DNA of 35,953 bases, taken from NCBI GenBank assembly GCA_019694575.1, contig JAIBBR010000046.1, positions 1 through 35,953 of the forward strand, given 5' to 3'. The notes under the pieces were generated by a model. The model saw only the letters and a list, made by a program, of their open reading frames with translations. It made no database searches and was not told the DNA's origin. Of this stretch, positions 27,435-34,954 are shown in pieces. The stretch's first letter is position 1. Every line of letters starts with the position of its first letter. The DNA is from Myxococcaceae bacterium. Lineage in GTDB: Bacteria > Myxococcota > Myxococcia > Myxococcales > Myxococcaceae. A program made the translations under genes and the position numbers.

Positions 27435-29048
27435 ATGGCTGACACTCCACGAATCGTGGGTATCGATTTGGGCACCACCAACACCTTGGTGGCGTCAGTT
27501 CGCAACCGTGTTCCCAAAGTGGTGCCTACTGATCGCGGTAGCTTGGTGTTGCCCTCTGTGGTGGCGCTGTCAGCGAAGAACGATTTGTTGGTGGGAGGCG
27601 TGGCGAAAGATCAGGTCGTCACCAACCCCAAGAACACGATTTATGGAGCCAAGCGGCTCATCGGGCGCAAATACGATTCTAAAGTGGTGCGCGACCTGAA
27701 GAGTTATTTCACCTACGACATCGTTGAAGGTGCAGACGGTGACGCAGCGGTGAGTCTGGGAGGCCGCACGTATTCGTTGCCCGAGATTTCGAGCTTCGTG
27801 CTTACCCAAGTGAAGACGATTGCCGAGCAGTTTTTGGGTGGCCCCATTCAAGACGCGGTGATCTCAGTGCCCGCGTACTACAACGACAACCAGAGACACG
27901 CGGTGAAAGAGGCGGGCAAGTTGGCCGGCTTCGACGTGAAGCGCATTGTCAACGAGCCGACCGCGGCGGCGTTGGCGTACGGCTTCAACCGCGGGTTAGA
28001 TCAGAAGGTCCTTGTTTACGATTTGGGCGGAGGCACCTTCGACGTTTCGGTGCTGCAGCTCACGGGCAATGTGTTCGAAGTGTTGGCCACCGGCGGCGAC
28101 ACGTTTTTGGGCGGTATCGACTTTGACAACCGCGTGATCGATTACGTGCTCGAAGCGTTTCGCAAGGAAAGCAAGATCGACTTGTCGCAAAGCCCGATTG
28201 CGATGCAGCGCATCAAAAATGCGTCTGAAGCTGCGAAGATCGATCTCACGTTGATTCCTAACGTGGTGGTCGAGCTGCCATACATCGAAGAGCGCAAGGG
28301 CAAGCCGGTCGATTTGCGCGTGCCGTTGAGCCGCGAGCAGCTGAACCAGCTCACGCACGATCTTGTCGATCGCACCTTTCATATTTGCGACGAAGTGTTG
28401 AACGACCGAGGTATTCAGCGCTCGAGCATTGACGAAGTGTTGTTGGTGGGCGGGCAGAGCCGCATGCCGTTGGTACAGCAAAAAATTCAGCAGTTCTTTG
28501 GTAAACCGGCGCGCAAAGGCGTGCACCCTGACGAATGCGTGGCGTTGGGCGCGGCGTTGTTGGGCGATTCGCTCGGGCAGATCGACGCGGTGACATTGAT
28601 CGACGCGTTGTCGATGCCGATTGGTTACGCGCTGCCGACGGGCCGTTTCCGCAAGGTGATCGAGAAGAACCAGCGAATACCGTTGGTGAAGAGCTTTCGG
28701 TTGCCGCCTCCGTTGCAGCCGGGCGGCCCGTTCATCGAGCTCGATATTTTCCAGGGCGATAGCGAGTTCATTGTCGACAACGAGTATTTAGGCACAGTGC
28801 GCGTGCCGGCAGGAGCAGTGGGGCGACGCATCGATTTTCGACTTGATGAAGAGTGTTTGTTGAAAGTCGTGGTGGCAGACGTGGGAGACCCCCGCGAGGT
28901 CACCTTGGCGACCCGAGACACGCCCGACACGTTGAAGCGGGCGTTGGCCGAGATGATGGCCAAGAAGACGCCAATTGATGCACGTGAAGCGGCCGAGGCG
29001 GGCGGCTTGTTTTCGAGCTTGAAGCGGTTTTTGGGCGGCAAAGATTAA
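27435..29048 (+). CDS. short Hsp70-family (DnaK-like) protein
   Basis: A 537-residue protein, about 100 shorter than DnaK. The N-terminal ATPase domain is complete: phosphate-1 motif GIDLGTTNT (9-17), [12 protein letters not shown], phosphate-2 [14 protein letters not shown] and the adenosine motif [13 protein letters not shown]. The interdomain linker reads [13 protein letters not shown] in place of the DVLLLDVTPLSLG type. A beta-sandwich substrate-binding region follows, but the C-terminal helical lid is nearly absent and the protein ends [14 protein letters not shown]. It is likely a specialised Hsp70, not the housekeeping DnaK. No grpE or dnaJ is nearby. The 89-residue gene follows within 18 bases. 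Confidence 0.95.
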   Translation: MADTPRIVGIDLGTTNTLVASVRNRVPKVVPTDRGSLVLPSVVALSAKNDLLVGGVAKDQVVTNPKNTIYGAKRLIGRKYDSKVVRDLKSYFTYDIVEGADGDAAVSLGGRTYSLPEISSFVLTQVKTIAEQFLGGPIQDAVISVPAYYNDNQRHAVKEAGKLAGFDVKRIVNEPTAAALAYGFNRGLDQKVLVYDLGGGTFDVSVLQLTGNVFEVLATGGDTFLGGIDFDNRVIDYVLEAFRKESKIDLSQSPIAMQRIKNASEAAKIDLTLIPNVVVELPYIEERKGKPVDLRVPLSREQLNQLTHDLVDRTFHICDEVLNDRGIQRSSIDEVLLVGGQSRMPLVQQKIQQFFGKPARKGVHPDECVALGAALLGDSLGQIDAVTLIDALSMPIGYALPTGRFRKVIEKNQRIPLVKSFRLPPPLQPGGPFIELDIFQGDSEFIVDNEYLGTVRVPAGAVGRRIDFRLDEECLLKVVVADVGDPREVTLATRDTPDTLKRALAEMMAKKTPIDAREAAEAGGLFSSLKRFLGGKD

Positions 29049-29066
29049 AGAAGGGAAAAAAGCGAC

Positions 29067-29336
29067 ATGGGTTTGAGCTCGCGTTTGAAACAAGAAGCGA
29101 TGGGGCTGACCCAGAAGGCGATGGAAAAGCTGTTTGCCGACGAGCAGCGCGCCGCGAAGATTGCGAGCGCGTTAGGGTCGGTGCAGCGGGGCAAAGAAGC
29201 ATTCGACAAGGGCCAGCACGAGGTGATGCACCAGCTGAATTTGGCGGTGAAGAGCGACTTCAAAGAGCTGGGCAAAAAACTTTCAGTGATCAAGCGTCGG
29301 CTGCGCGACCTTGACGCCAAGTTGAGCGATCTTTAA
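29067..29336 (+). CDS. 89-residue helical, coiled-coil-like protein
   Basis: A small, charged protein predicted almost entirely helical, with heptad-like spacing in the C-terminal half (VKSDFKELGKKLSVIKRR, then LRDLDAKLSDL). It starts at ATG 29067, with a purine-rich GAAGGG about 11 bases upstream, 18 bases after the Hsp70 stop. It has no signal peptide or membrane segment. The position suggests a partner or client adaptor of the short Hsp70, but no family is recognised; phasin-like proteins have similar composition. Confidence 0.8.
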   Translation: MGLSSRLKQEAMGLTQKAMEKLFADEQRAAKIASALGSVQRGKEAFDKGQHEVMHQLNLAVKSDFKELGKKLSVIKRRLRDLDAKLSDL

Positions 29337-29358
29337 GCGGTTTGTGTGACGCGAAGCG

Positions 29359-29387
29359 TTGACATGGGCAGGCTCGCCTGGCAAAAC
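29359..29387 (+). promoter_or_regulatory. promoter of tRNA-Val
   Basis: A perfect -35 TTGACA (29359-29364), a 17-base spacer and a weak -10 CAAAAC (29382-29387) precede the tRNA. The predicted start would be about 8 bases before the mature 5' end, as usual for a tRNA gene. Confidence 0.55.
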
Positions 29388-29401
29388 CCCGCGCGTTTCA
29401 A

Positions 29402-29473
29402 GGGCGCATAGCTCAGCGGTAGAGCACTGCCTTCACACGGCAGGAGTCGTAGGTTCGATCCCTACTGCGCCCA
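29402..29473 (+). tRNA. tRNA-Val (anticodon CAC)
   Basis: A 72-base cloverleaf. The acceptor stem GGGCGCA pairs with TGCGCCC (29466-29472), with discriminator A29473. The D arm is GCTCAGCGGTAGAGC. The anticodon stem CTGCC/GGCAG encloses loop TTCACAC, giving anticodon CAC for GTG codons. The T arm is GTAGGTTCGATCCCTAC. CCA is not encoded. Confidence 0.97.
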
Positions 29474-29718
29474 CTTCGTAGCGCCCTGGTTTCGTTGAGA
29501 GATTTCTCCCGGTGGCGCGCGTGGTCGGCGCTTTTTCCCTTTGGTTGGACCCTATTTGGACCCTGGTCGTGCGTTTCTTATTCGGAAACGGTCGATGGAC
29601 CCGTTCCTGTCGCTCGGGCTGCTTTGTCGGGTTCGGGCAGCTGACGGTCAGCCTCTAGCTCCAATGCCGATCACTTAGGGCGCAGATCTGAAAAGTCGGG
29701 GCAGCGAGTAAAGAAAAA
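29474..29718. other. spacer between tRNA and IS remnant, with short direct repeats
   Basis: No gene is seen. TTGGACCCT occurs at 29545-29553 and 29556-29564 (11-bp period), with a shorter TGGACCC at 29596-29602. A weak GCGC stem followed by five T (about 29517-29535) could help end the tRNA transcript. Short repeats beside a tRNA resemble arm-type sites of tyrosine recombinases, but no integrase gene is present, so an old integration site is only a possibility. Confidence 0.35.
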
Positions 29719-29784
29719 GGGTACCTCCGCCTGGGGAGAATCAGCTCCCCAAGCACGACCGAGTTAGCGCTCGGCGAGGTACCC
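29719..29784 (+). promoter_or_regulatory. three-way-junction leader burying the transposase ribosome binding site
   Basis: A 9-bp perfect outer stem (GGGTACCTC 29719-29727 with GAGGTACCC 29776-29784) closes two hairpins. The first is a 7-bp stem, TGGGGAG with CTCCCCA (29732-29738 and 29745-29751). The second is a 5-bp stem, CCGAG with CTCGG (29759-29763 and 29770-29774). The GAGG within the 3' outer arm is the likely Shine-Dalgarno of the ATG at 29788, so folding would block translation. Protein binding to the DNA palindrome is an alternative role. Confidence 0.6.
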
Positions 29785-29787
29785 GAA

Positions 29788-30657
29788 ATGGTTTCTACAA
29801 GAGAATCAAATGTTGAGTGGCTTGTTCTTGTGCGCGAAGCGTTCGCAAAGACTGACGGGTCAGCATCTGCGGTGACGGCCGCGCTGGCAAAGACCTTCTC
29901 CAATGCCGGGGCTGTGGCCGGTGCGTTCATCGAAGGGCTTGGTGAATTGATGGGGTACGCCGAGAAGGCGGCCAGCGGCACGGCAATTGATGCTGAAATC
30001 GAGGCAGTGGCGGCTTCAAGGCGAATCGCTGCTCCAGGCGAAACTGCAGGCGCAAGTCGACGCGTTGGACAAGGAGGGCCAGGGAAAGGCGTTGTGCCTC
30101 GACTGCGGAGGCGTTGCACAGTCAGAGGGTCGGCGCGCAAGGAGGTGGGGCAGCCTCGTGGGGAGCATTGAGCTGAAGCGTCGCTATGCCACATGCGGCA
30201 AGTGCAAGTCAGGCATTGCCCCGCGCAGAAGCCTCTTGGGCTGTCTGAGAGTGACTTCACGCCGCGGCTCGAAGAAGTGACGACAATGTTGGCGACGACG
30301 GTGCCGTACGGCATGGCGACGAGCTTGGTGGAAAAATTGTGTGGCATCGAGGTGAGCATCAAAGGTGCAGAGGAGATGACCTGGCGTCGAGGCGAAGCAG
30401 TGCTTTCGCAGAATGCAGCCGAGGCGGAAAAATGTGCGGGCGGCTATCCGTCTCCCTCTCAATGCAAGGTCTCGTCGACCAAGCCAATGGCGGCACTTCC
30501 TCGTGCCACCCGCAGGCAACGCTGCAGGCGCAACGATGCTGACCTACTCAAGCGCGCGACAGCCATTCTTGAACGTTACCGATTCAACAGCGTGAACGAT
30601 GCGCAAGCACACGGCCTCGCGTCGCGAACGCTTCAACGGCTTAAGGCTGTTCCTTAA
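29788..30657 (+). pseudogene. decayed ISKra4-like transposase gene
   Basis: Pieces of one transposase appear in shifting frames. The first runs from ATG 29788 (VSTRESNVEWLVLVREAF) to about 30005. The second frame continues with LQAKLQAQVDALDKEG and a zinc-ribbon region with two CxxC pairs (CLDCG, CGKC) and RRYATC. The first frame resumes near 30235 with LGLSESDFTPRLEEV, MLATTVPYGMA and IKGAEEMTWRRGEAVL. This order matches the N-terminal half of ISKra4-family transposases. The catalytic DDE half is missing or unrecognisable. The open frame continues to 30657 with a helical tail (LERYRFNSVNDAQAHGLASR) of unknown origin. Two opposite shifts plus truncation show it is dead. Terminal inverted repeats were not found. 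Confidence 0.7.
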
Positions 30658-30665
30658 ATTCGAGC

Positions 30666-32513
30666 CTACCGCCCGCTGGCCCACCAAGCGGCTGTTCCCA
30701 CATCTCGGAGCGTGTTGGTGCCGCAGTGCACTTCGCCGGCTTCGCGGTGGTACAGGTCCCAGTCTTCGACCCACGCCACGTTCACCCCCACCGTTGACAG
30801 CGCCATTTCGAGCTGGGTTTTGAAAATGTCCTTCCCGTCGACCAATGGACCATGAGGGTCGGGCGACGCGAACAGGTTGTCCTTCACGTACAACCCATTC
30901 ACCGTGCCTGGCTGATACGCCAACGACTGCCCCTGCGAAGACTCGTGCAAGTACGGCACGCGAATGATCTCTGCATCGGTCAGACCAGTGGCTTGCTTCA
31001 AAATCTGCACCTGCGAGTCTACGTGTGCCGCGGTGGTGCTGCTCTCGCCCATCACCCCGGTGTCGGCGAGCACTTCTTGAATCGACACCTGCGCGGGTGT
31101 CTCAAAACCGTTGTCCTGAATCCAGTTCATACCCACGAACATGCGGGTGCTGCCTCGGCCCGCTTGCACTTCGTTTTGGAGCATTTGGCGCGCGAGGGTC
31201 GGGTCGTTCACCAGCATCACCCAGCCCCGCGGGGTGTTGGCGCGCACAAAGCTGATCGTCTCATCGACGTGGCCCACCAAAAGCCATGACGTGTCGACGT
31301 ACACCGGCGGTTGCACCGATTGCGACTCGAGCATTTTGGCAAACACAGGGTCGGGAAAGAACGTGGCCGTCGAACCGCGAAAGAGCCGACCCAAGGGGAA
31401 GGTTTCGTTGCCCAGTGTGTAGGGTGGAATCGTCTCGGTGTTGCCGAAAGAATTCAGAGAATCGGCGTCGGGGTTGTGGTTCACATCAAAAGCTTGAAGG
31501 CCGGCTGCGTCGGGCCCACGAAATTTGGCGAAGACCACCTTGCCAGCAGACCGCAGCGGGTTGCGCGCGCTTTCTTGATACACGTTGGCTGAGCGCAGGT
31601 AGACGTTGATCACATGCGGCCCTCCTACGGCGGGCATCGACATCGATGCCACTTCGAAGAAGTCTTGGGTCCATTGGTCCATGAGGGGGTAATCGCCGCC
31701 GAACGAAGCCTCGCCGTTAATTTCCTTCAGCATGTCTTGTGAAGCGTTGGGCCCATGCGCCGTGTTGATCGCCGCACGCAACCCACGCCGTGTCGCCACT
31801 GAGCCAGGGTCGCTGTTCATCGCGGTGACGTAGAACTCTTTTTCACGCAGCAGGTGGTGCGCAGTGACAACCGGAGCCACCCGCAACTTCACGCTGTCGC
31901 TGCGTTGACCCACGGTGAATGTGACGGTGACATAGCCGTCCCACTCGGCGCGGTCGCGTACGATGTCGGTGGCCTCAATGGCCAAAGTGACGCCGGTACG
32001 GAGCAAACCGGTCGTCAGCGGCTCGTTTTGCCAGTTGAAATATTCATATGCATTGTCGCGCTTGATGAAGAGCCGTACATGCCCCGCAGCAGCCGCGTCG
32101 ATTGCTAGCCGCCCCTGCACCCCGTCAGCAGTGAAGGGAGAACGGCGAATGGCCAACGGAGCCAAGTCGAGCAAATCGGCGTCGCCGTTAATCACCGTGT
32201 CAGCGGCGTCGTTGCACTTGGCCAAGGTGTTGTCGTCGAGCAGTTTGCCTTGACTCGTTGTTGAACCGCAGGCGCCCTGATCGTCGTCGATATTGGCCAA
32301 CATGATCGCGCCATGTGTCGCGTTCCACGTGGTCTTGTCGTTTTCTTCGGTGGGGTCGCCCCAATCGAGCGTGCCGTTGCGGTTGGTGTCGGCGATGATC
32401 TGCACCACCGGCTCGTTTGATACCGGGTAAACGTCGGCGTTCAACGTAGACAAGGGGGCATTTCCACCACAGGCGCTGCCCACCCCAACCGCGATCATCA
32501 ATAAGCGCTTCAT
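30666..32513 (-). CDS. protein-arginine deiminase family lipoprotein
   Basis: A 615-residue protein. The signal peptide ends in a lipobox VGSAC (Cys15), so it is exported and lipid-anchored. Residues 42-53 (DTNRNGTLDWGD) form an EF-hand-like calcium loop. From about residue 195 the sequence follows vertebrate PAD enzymes: VKLRVAPVV and EFYVTAMNSD (middle domain), DQWTQDFFEVAS, SLNSFGNTETIPPYT, FPLGRLFRG, WLLVGHVDETISFV and HREAGEVHCGTNTLRD. Asp284, His415, Asp417 and Cys597 correspond to Asp350, His471, Asp473 and Cys645 of human PAD4. The predicted reaction is calcium-dependent conversion of peptidyl-arginine to peptidyl-citrulline with ammonia release. It overlaps the upstream HEAT gene by ATGA. 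Activity and targets are not known. Confidence 0.93.
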   Translation of the reverse strand: MKRLLMIAVGVGSACGGNAPLSTLNADVYPVSNEPVVQIIADTNRNGTLDWGDPTEENDKTTWNATHGAIMLANIDDDQGACGSTTSQGKLLDDNTLAKCNDAADTVINGDADLLDLAPLAIRRSPFTADGVQGRLAIDAAAAGHVRLFIKRDNAYEYFNWQNEPLTTGLLRTGVTLAIEATDIVRDRAEWDGYVTVTFTVGQRSDSVKLRVAPVVTAHHLLREKEFYVTAMNSDPGSVATRRGLRAAINTAHGPNASQDMLKEINGEASFGGDYPLMDQWTQDFFEVASMSMPAVGGPHVINVYLRSANVYQESARNPLRSAGKVVFAKFRGPDAAGLQAFDVNHNPDADSLNSFGNTETIPPYTLGNETFPLGRLFRGSTATFFPDPVFAKMLESQSVQPPVYVDTSWLLVGHVDETISFVRANTPRGWVMLVNDPTLARQMLQNEVQAGRGSTRMFVGMNWIQDNGFETPAQVSIQEVLADTGVMGESSTTAAHVDSQVQILKQATGLTDAEIIRVPYLHESSQGQSLAYQPGTVNGLYVKDNLFASPDPHGPLVDGKDIFKTQLEMALSTVGVNVAWVEDWDLYHREAGEVHCGTNTLRDVGTAAWWASGR

Positions 32514-33454
32514 CGGGCCACCCGGGTTGGGTTGTGATCAAAACGGGTTCGCAAGGCCGCCAAGGCTGTCTGTCCGGGTGGCGATGCGTGAGCCATTTCG
32601 GCGGCGATCAACGCCGGTGTTTCAGGGGCATCAATCGCCATCAGCGCGTCAGATGCCGCATCACGTGCTTCTCCCTCGGTGGAAATGAAGAGCGTGAGCG
32701 CCGCCCGCGCGGTCTGGCTGCGCAGTGAGGCCATTTCGGCGGCGGGCTTGTCGAGCGTTTCCAAGGCCCATGCCGAGCCCATGGTTCCGAGCGACTGCGC
32801 GACGCGCTTGGCCCGGGCCGTATCAGGCTTGCTCGCAGCCACCGCCATCAGTGCGCGGGCGGCGACCGGGTGCCGGCAAGACCCTAACCCGGCGATCACC
32901 GCGTCTTGCTTGTTTCCAGGGCTGGTGGCGAGCTTGGCCAGCCAGGTGACGTCGGCATCGAGCCCCAGCTTGCCCAGCGCTTCAGCCGCGGCGCGCAGCT
33001 CGAAGAATTCTACCCCGTTTGCCAGAATCGCTCGGTACACCGGCGCGGCGAGATCGTCTTTGAAGTTGCCCGCCGCTTCGAGCAGCCCCGCGCGCAAAGC
33101 CACCTGGGCACTGGGTGACTGAGGCCGCACAAACCGCTCGGGGAAAATCACCGGCTCGAGCAGCAGCAGAGCGGGGTGACCGGTGGCTCCGCGTGCCGCT
33201 TGTCGCAGCATCGGCCCCATGGGAAAGAAGCGGCCTCTGCGCTTTTGATCGAAAGTGTCGGCACGTTTGACAATCGCCGCCACCGCCGTTGCAACCCGTG
33301 GTGCTTCGAGCTTGGCGAGACCGAGCACCGCGGCGATGTGCTCTTTCGAAGCCACATCAAGGGGTACCGAGGCCAAAGGTGCGGTGTTTTGCGCGAATGA
33401 AGGCACCGCAACCAGAAAAGCGGGAACCACCAGCGATCGAAGAAGAAGGTGCAT
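32510..33454 (-). CDS. exported HEAT-repeat protein coupled to PAD
   Basis: A 314-residue protein. ATG 33454 is chosen because it opens a clean signal peptide (LLLRSLVVPAFLVAVPSFAQ); upstream in-frame codons would only add an unlikely N-terminus overlapping argH. The mature part is a series of about five to seven HEAT-like helix pairs (AALRAGLLEAAGNF, LRAAAEALGKLGLDADV, ARALMAVAASKPD, KRVAQSLGTMGSAWAL, ARDAASDALMAID). HEAT arrays are protein-binding solenoids. Its stop overlaps the PAD start (ATGA), so the two are made together and both exported. It begins 80 bases after argH. Confidence 0.88.
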   Translation of the reverse strand: MHLLLRSLVVPAFLVAVPSFAQNTAPLASVPLDVASKEHIAAVLGLAKLEAPRVATAVAAIVKRADTFDQKRRGRFFPMGPMLRQAARGATGHPALLLLEPVIFPERFVRPQSPSAQVALRAGLLEAAGNFKDDLAAPVYRAILANGVEFFELRAAAEALGKLGLDADVTWLAKLATSPGNKQDAVIAGLGSCRHPVAARALMAVAASKPDTARAKRVAQSLGTMGSAWALETLDKPAAEMASLRSQTARAALTLFISTEGEARDAASDALMAIDAPETPALIAAEMAHASPPGQTALAALRTRFDHNPTRVAR

Positions 33455-33534
33455 GGGCGAACCGAGAGGGGCAGCGTGCTTCACTGCGAGAAGAGTGGGT
33501 CGGCCGGCCCGAACCGCGAAAAACGAAGGGTGTT

Positions 33535-34938
33535 CTAAGCCCTCTTGGCGTGGGCTGCAAGCCGCTGTGTCCATGTGGTGAGACCTTGCGCCACACGTTT
33601 GCGCGCCGTACCGCCCACCAGGGCTTTGCGATCGATGGCGGCGTCGACGGTGAGCATGGTCAGCGCGTCAGCGTCGAAATGGGCTGAAAAAGAACGAAGC
33701 TCATTGAGCGAAAGTTGCGTGAGCTCGCGGCCATTGTCGACGCCAAAGCGAACCAAGCGCCCGATGGTTTCATGGGCTTCACGAAACGGTACACCTTTGA
33801 GCACCAGGTAATCGGCGAGCTCGGTGGCCAACATGCCGCCTTGCTCAGCGGCTTGGCGCAGGCGCGACCGGTTCATTTTCAACCGCGCGATCATCGCCGT
33901 ATAAACCTCGAGCGACGAAGTCACTGTGTCCAACGCGTCGAAGAGCGCTTCTTTGTCTTCTTGCAAGTCGCGGTTGTAACTGAGCGGCAGACCTTTGAGC
34001 GTGGTGAGCAGCCCGATCAAGTGCCCATAGACGCGGCCTGTCTTGCCGCGCACCAGTTCAGGCACGTCAGGGTTTTTCTTCTGCGGCATCATGCTGCTGC
34101 CGGTGCAAAAGGCATCGGGCAAGTCGACGAACTGAAATTCCTGCGACGACCACAAAATCAGCTCTTCGCTCAAGCGTGACAGGTGCATCATCACCAGCGA
34201 AAGCGCGGCCACCACTTCCACCACGAAGTCGCGATCAGACACGCCATCTAAGCTGTTCTGGGTGACCGTGGGAAAGTCGAGCAGCTGCGCGGTGTAGTGG
34301 CGATCGACAGGGTAGTTGTTGCCCGCCAAAGCGCCTGAACCCAGCGGCATGACATTCAGTCGGGCCAGTGCGTCGTGAAGGCGGCCTTTGTCGCGCTCAA
34401 ACATTTCGACATAAGCCAGCAGGTGGTGGGCGAAGAGCACGGGTTGGGCACGTTGCAAGTGGGTATACCCCGGCATCACCACGTCGCGGTGGGCGTGCGC
34501 TTGTTCCACCAAGGTGCGCTGAAATGACACAACCGCTCGCGCCAAATCAGCCAACGCGTCGCGCAGGTAAAGCCGAATATCCAACGCGACCTGATCATTG
34601 CGGCTGCGGCCGGTGTGTACCTTGCCACCCACAGGGCCGATCAGTTCAGTGAGCCTGCGTTCAATGGCCATGTGAATGTCTTCGTCTTGTGCCTTGAAGC
34701 GAAACCTGCCCTTGTCGAGCTCGGCTTTTACGTTGCCCAAGCCGCGAATGATCGCCGCGCCGTCTTTTGCACTTAGCACCTTGGCGCGGACCAATGTCTT
34801 GCAGTGGGCGACGCTGCCCATGATGTCGTGCGCGTAGAGCCGGCGATCCACCGCCAACGAAGCGGTAAAGATTTCTACCAGGCGGTTGGTCGGCTCTTTG
34901 AAACGCCCCGCCCACGCTTTTTGTCGTCGCTTGGCCAT
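33535..34938 (-). CDS. argH: argininosuccinate lyase
   Basis: A 467-residue protein that splits argininosuccinate into arginine and fumarate, the last step of arginine synthesis. It starts AKRRQKAWAGRF. Family motifs include HTGRSRNDQVALD, PGYTHLQRAQPV, the fumarase/lyase signature GSSMMPQKKNPD and LPLSYNRDLQEDKE. It begins 16 bases after the argG stop. The spacer is pyrimidine-rich with no visible Shine-Dalgarno sequence, so its translation may depend on argG. Confidence 0.97.
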   Translation of the reverse strand: MAKRRQKAWAGRFKEPTNRLVEIFTASLAVDRRLYAHDIMGSVAHCKTLVRAKVLSAKDGAAIIRGLGNVKAELDKGRFRFKAQDEDIHMAIERRLTELIGPVGGKVHTGRSRNDQVALDIRLYLRDALADLARAVVSFQRTLVEQAHAHRDVVMPGYTHLQRAQPVLFAHHLLAYVEMFERDKGRLHDALARLNVMPLGSGALAGNNYPVDRHYTAQLLDFPTVTQNSLDGVSDRDFVVEVVAALSLVMMHLSRLSEELILWSSQEFQFVDLPDAFCTGSSMMPQKKNPDVPELVRGKTGRVYGHLIGLLTTLKGLPLSYNRDLQEDKEALFDALDTVTSSLEVYTAMIARLKMNRSRLRQAAEQGGMLATELADYLVLKGVPFREAHETIGRLVRFGVDNGRELTQLSLNELRSFSAHFDADALTMLTVDAAIDRKALVGGTARKRVAQGLTTWTQRLAAHAKRA

Positions 34939-34954
34939 GGAAAAGAGAGCGGCG

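Noticed and set aside
30000-30240. Programmed ribosomal frameshifting in the transposase
   Set aside because: Two shifts in opposite directions, no slippery run at either site and loss of the catalytic half point to decay.
29655-30362. A 235-codon minus-strand frame across the IS remnant
   Set aside because: Ser/Pro/Ala-rich with no family match. The plus strand carries recognisable transposase blocks.
34939-34954. An attenuator or riboswitch between argG and argH
   Set aside because: The gap is only 16 bases, with no structure visible.
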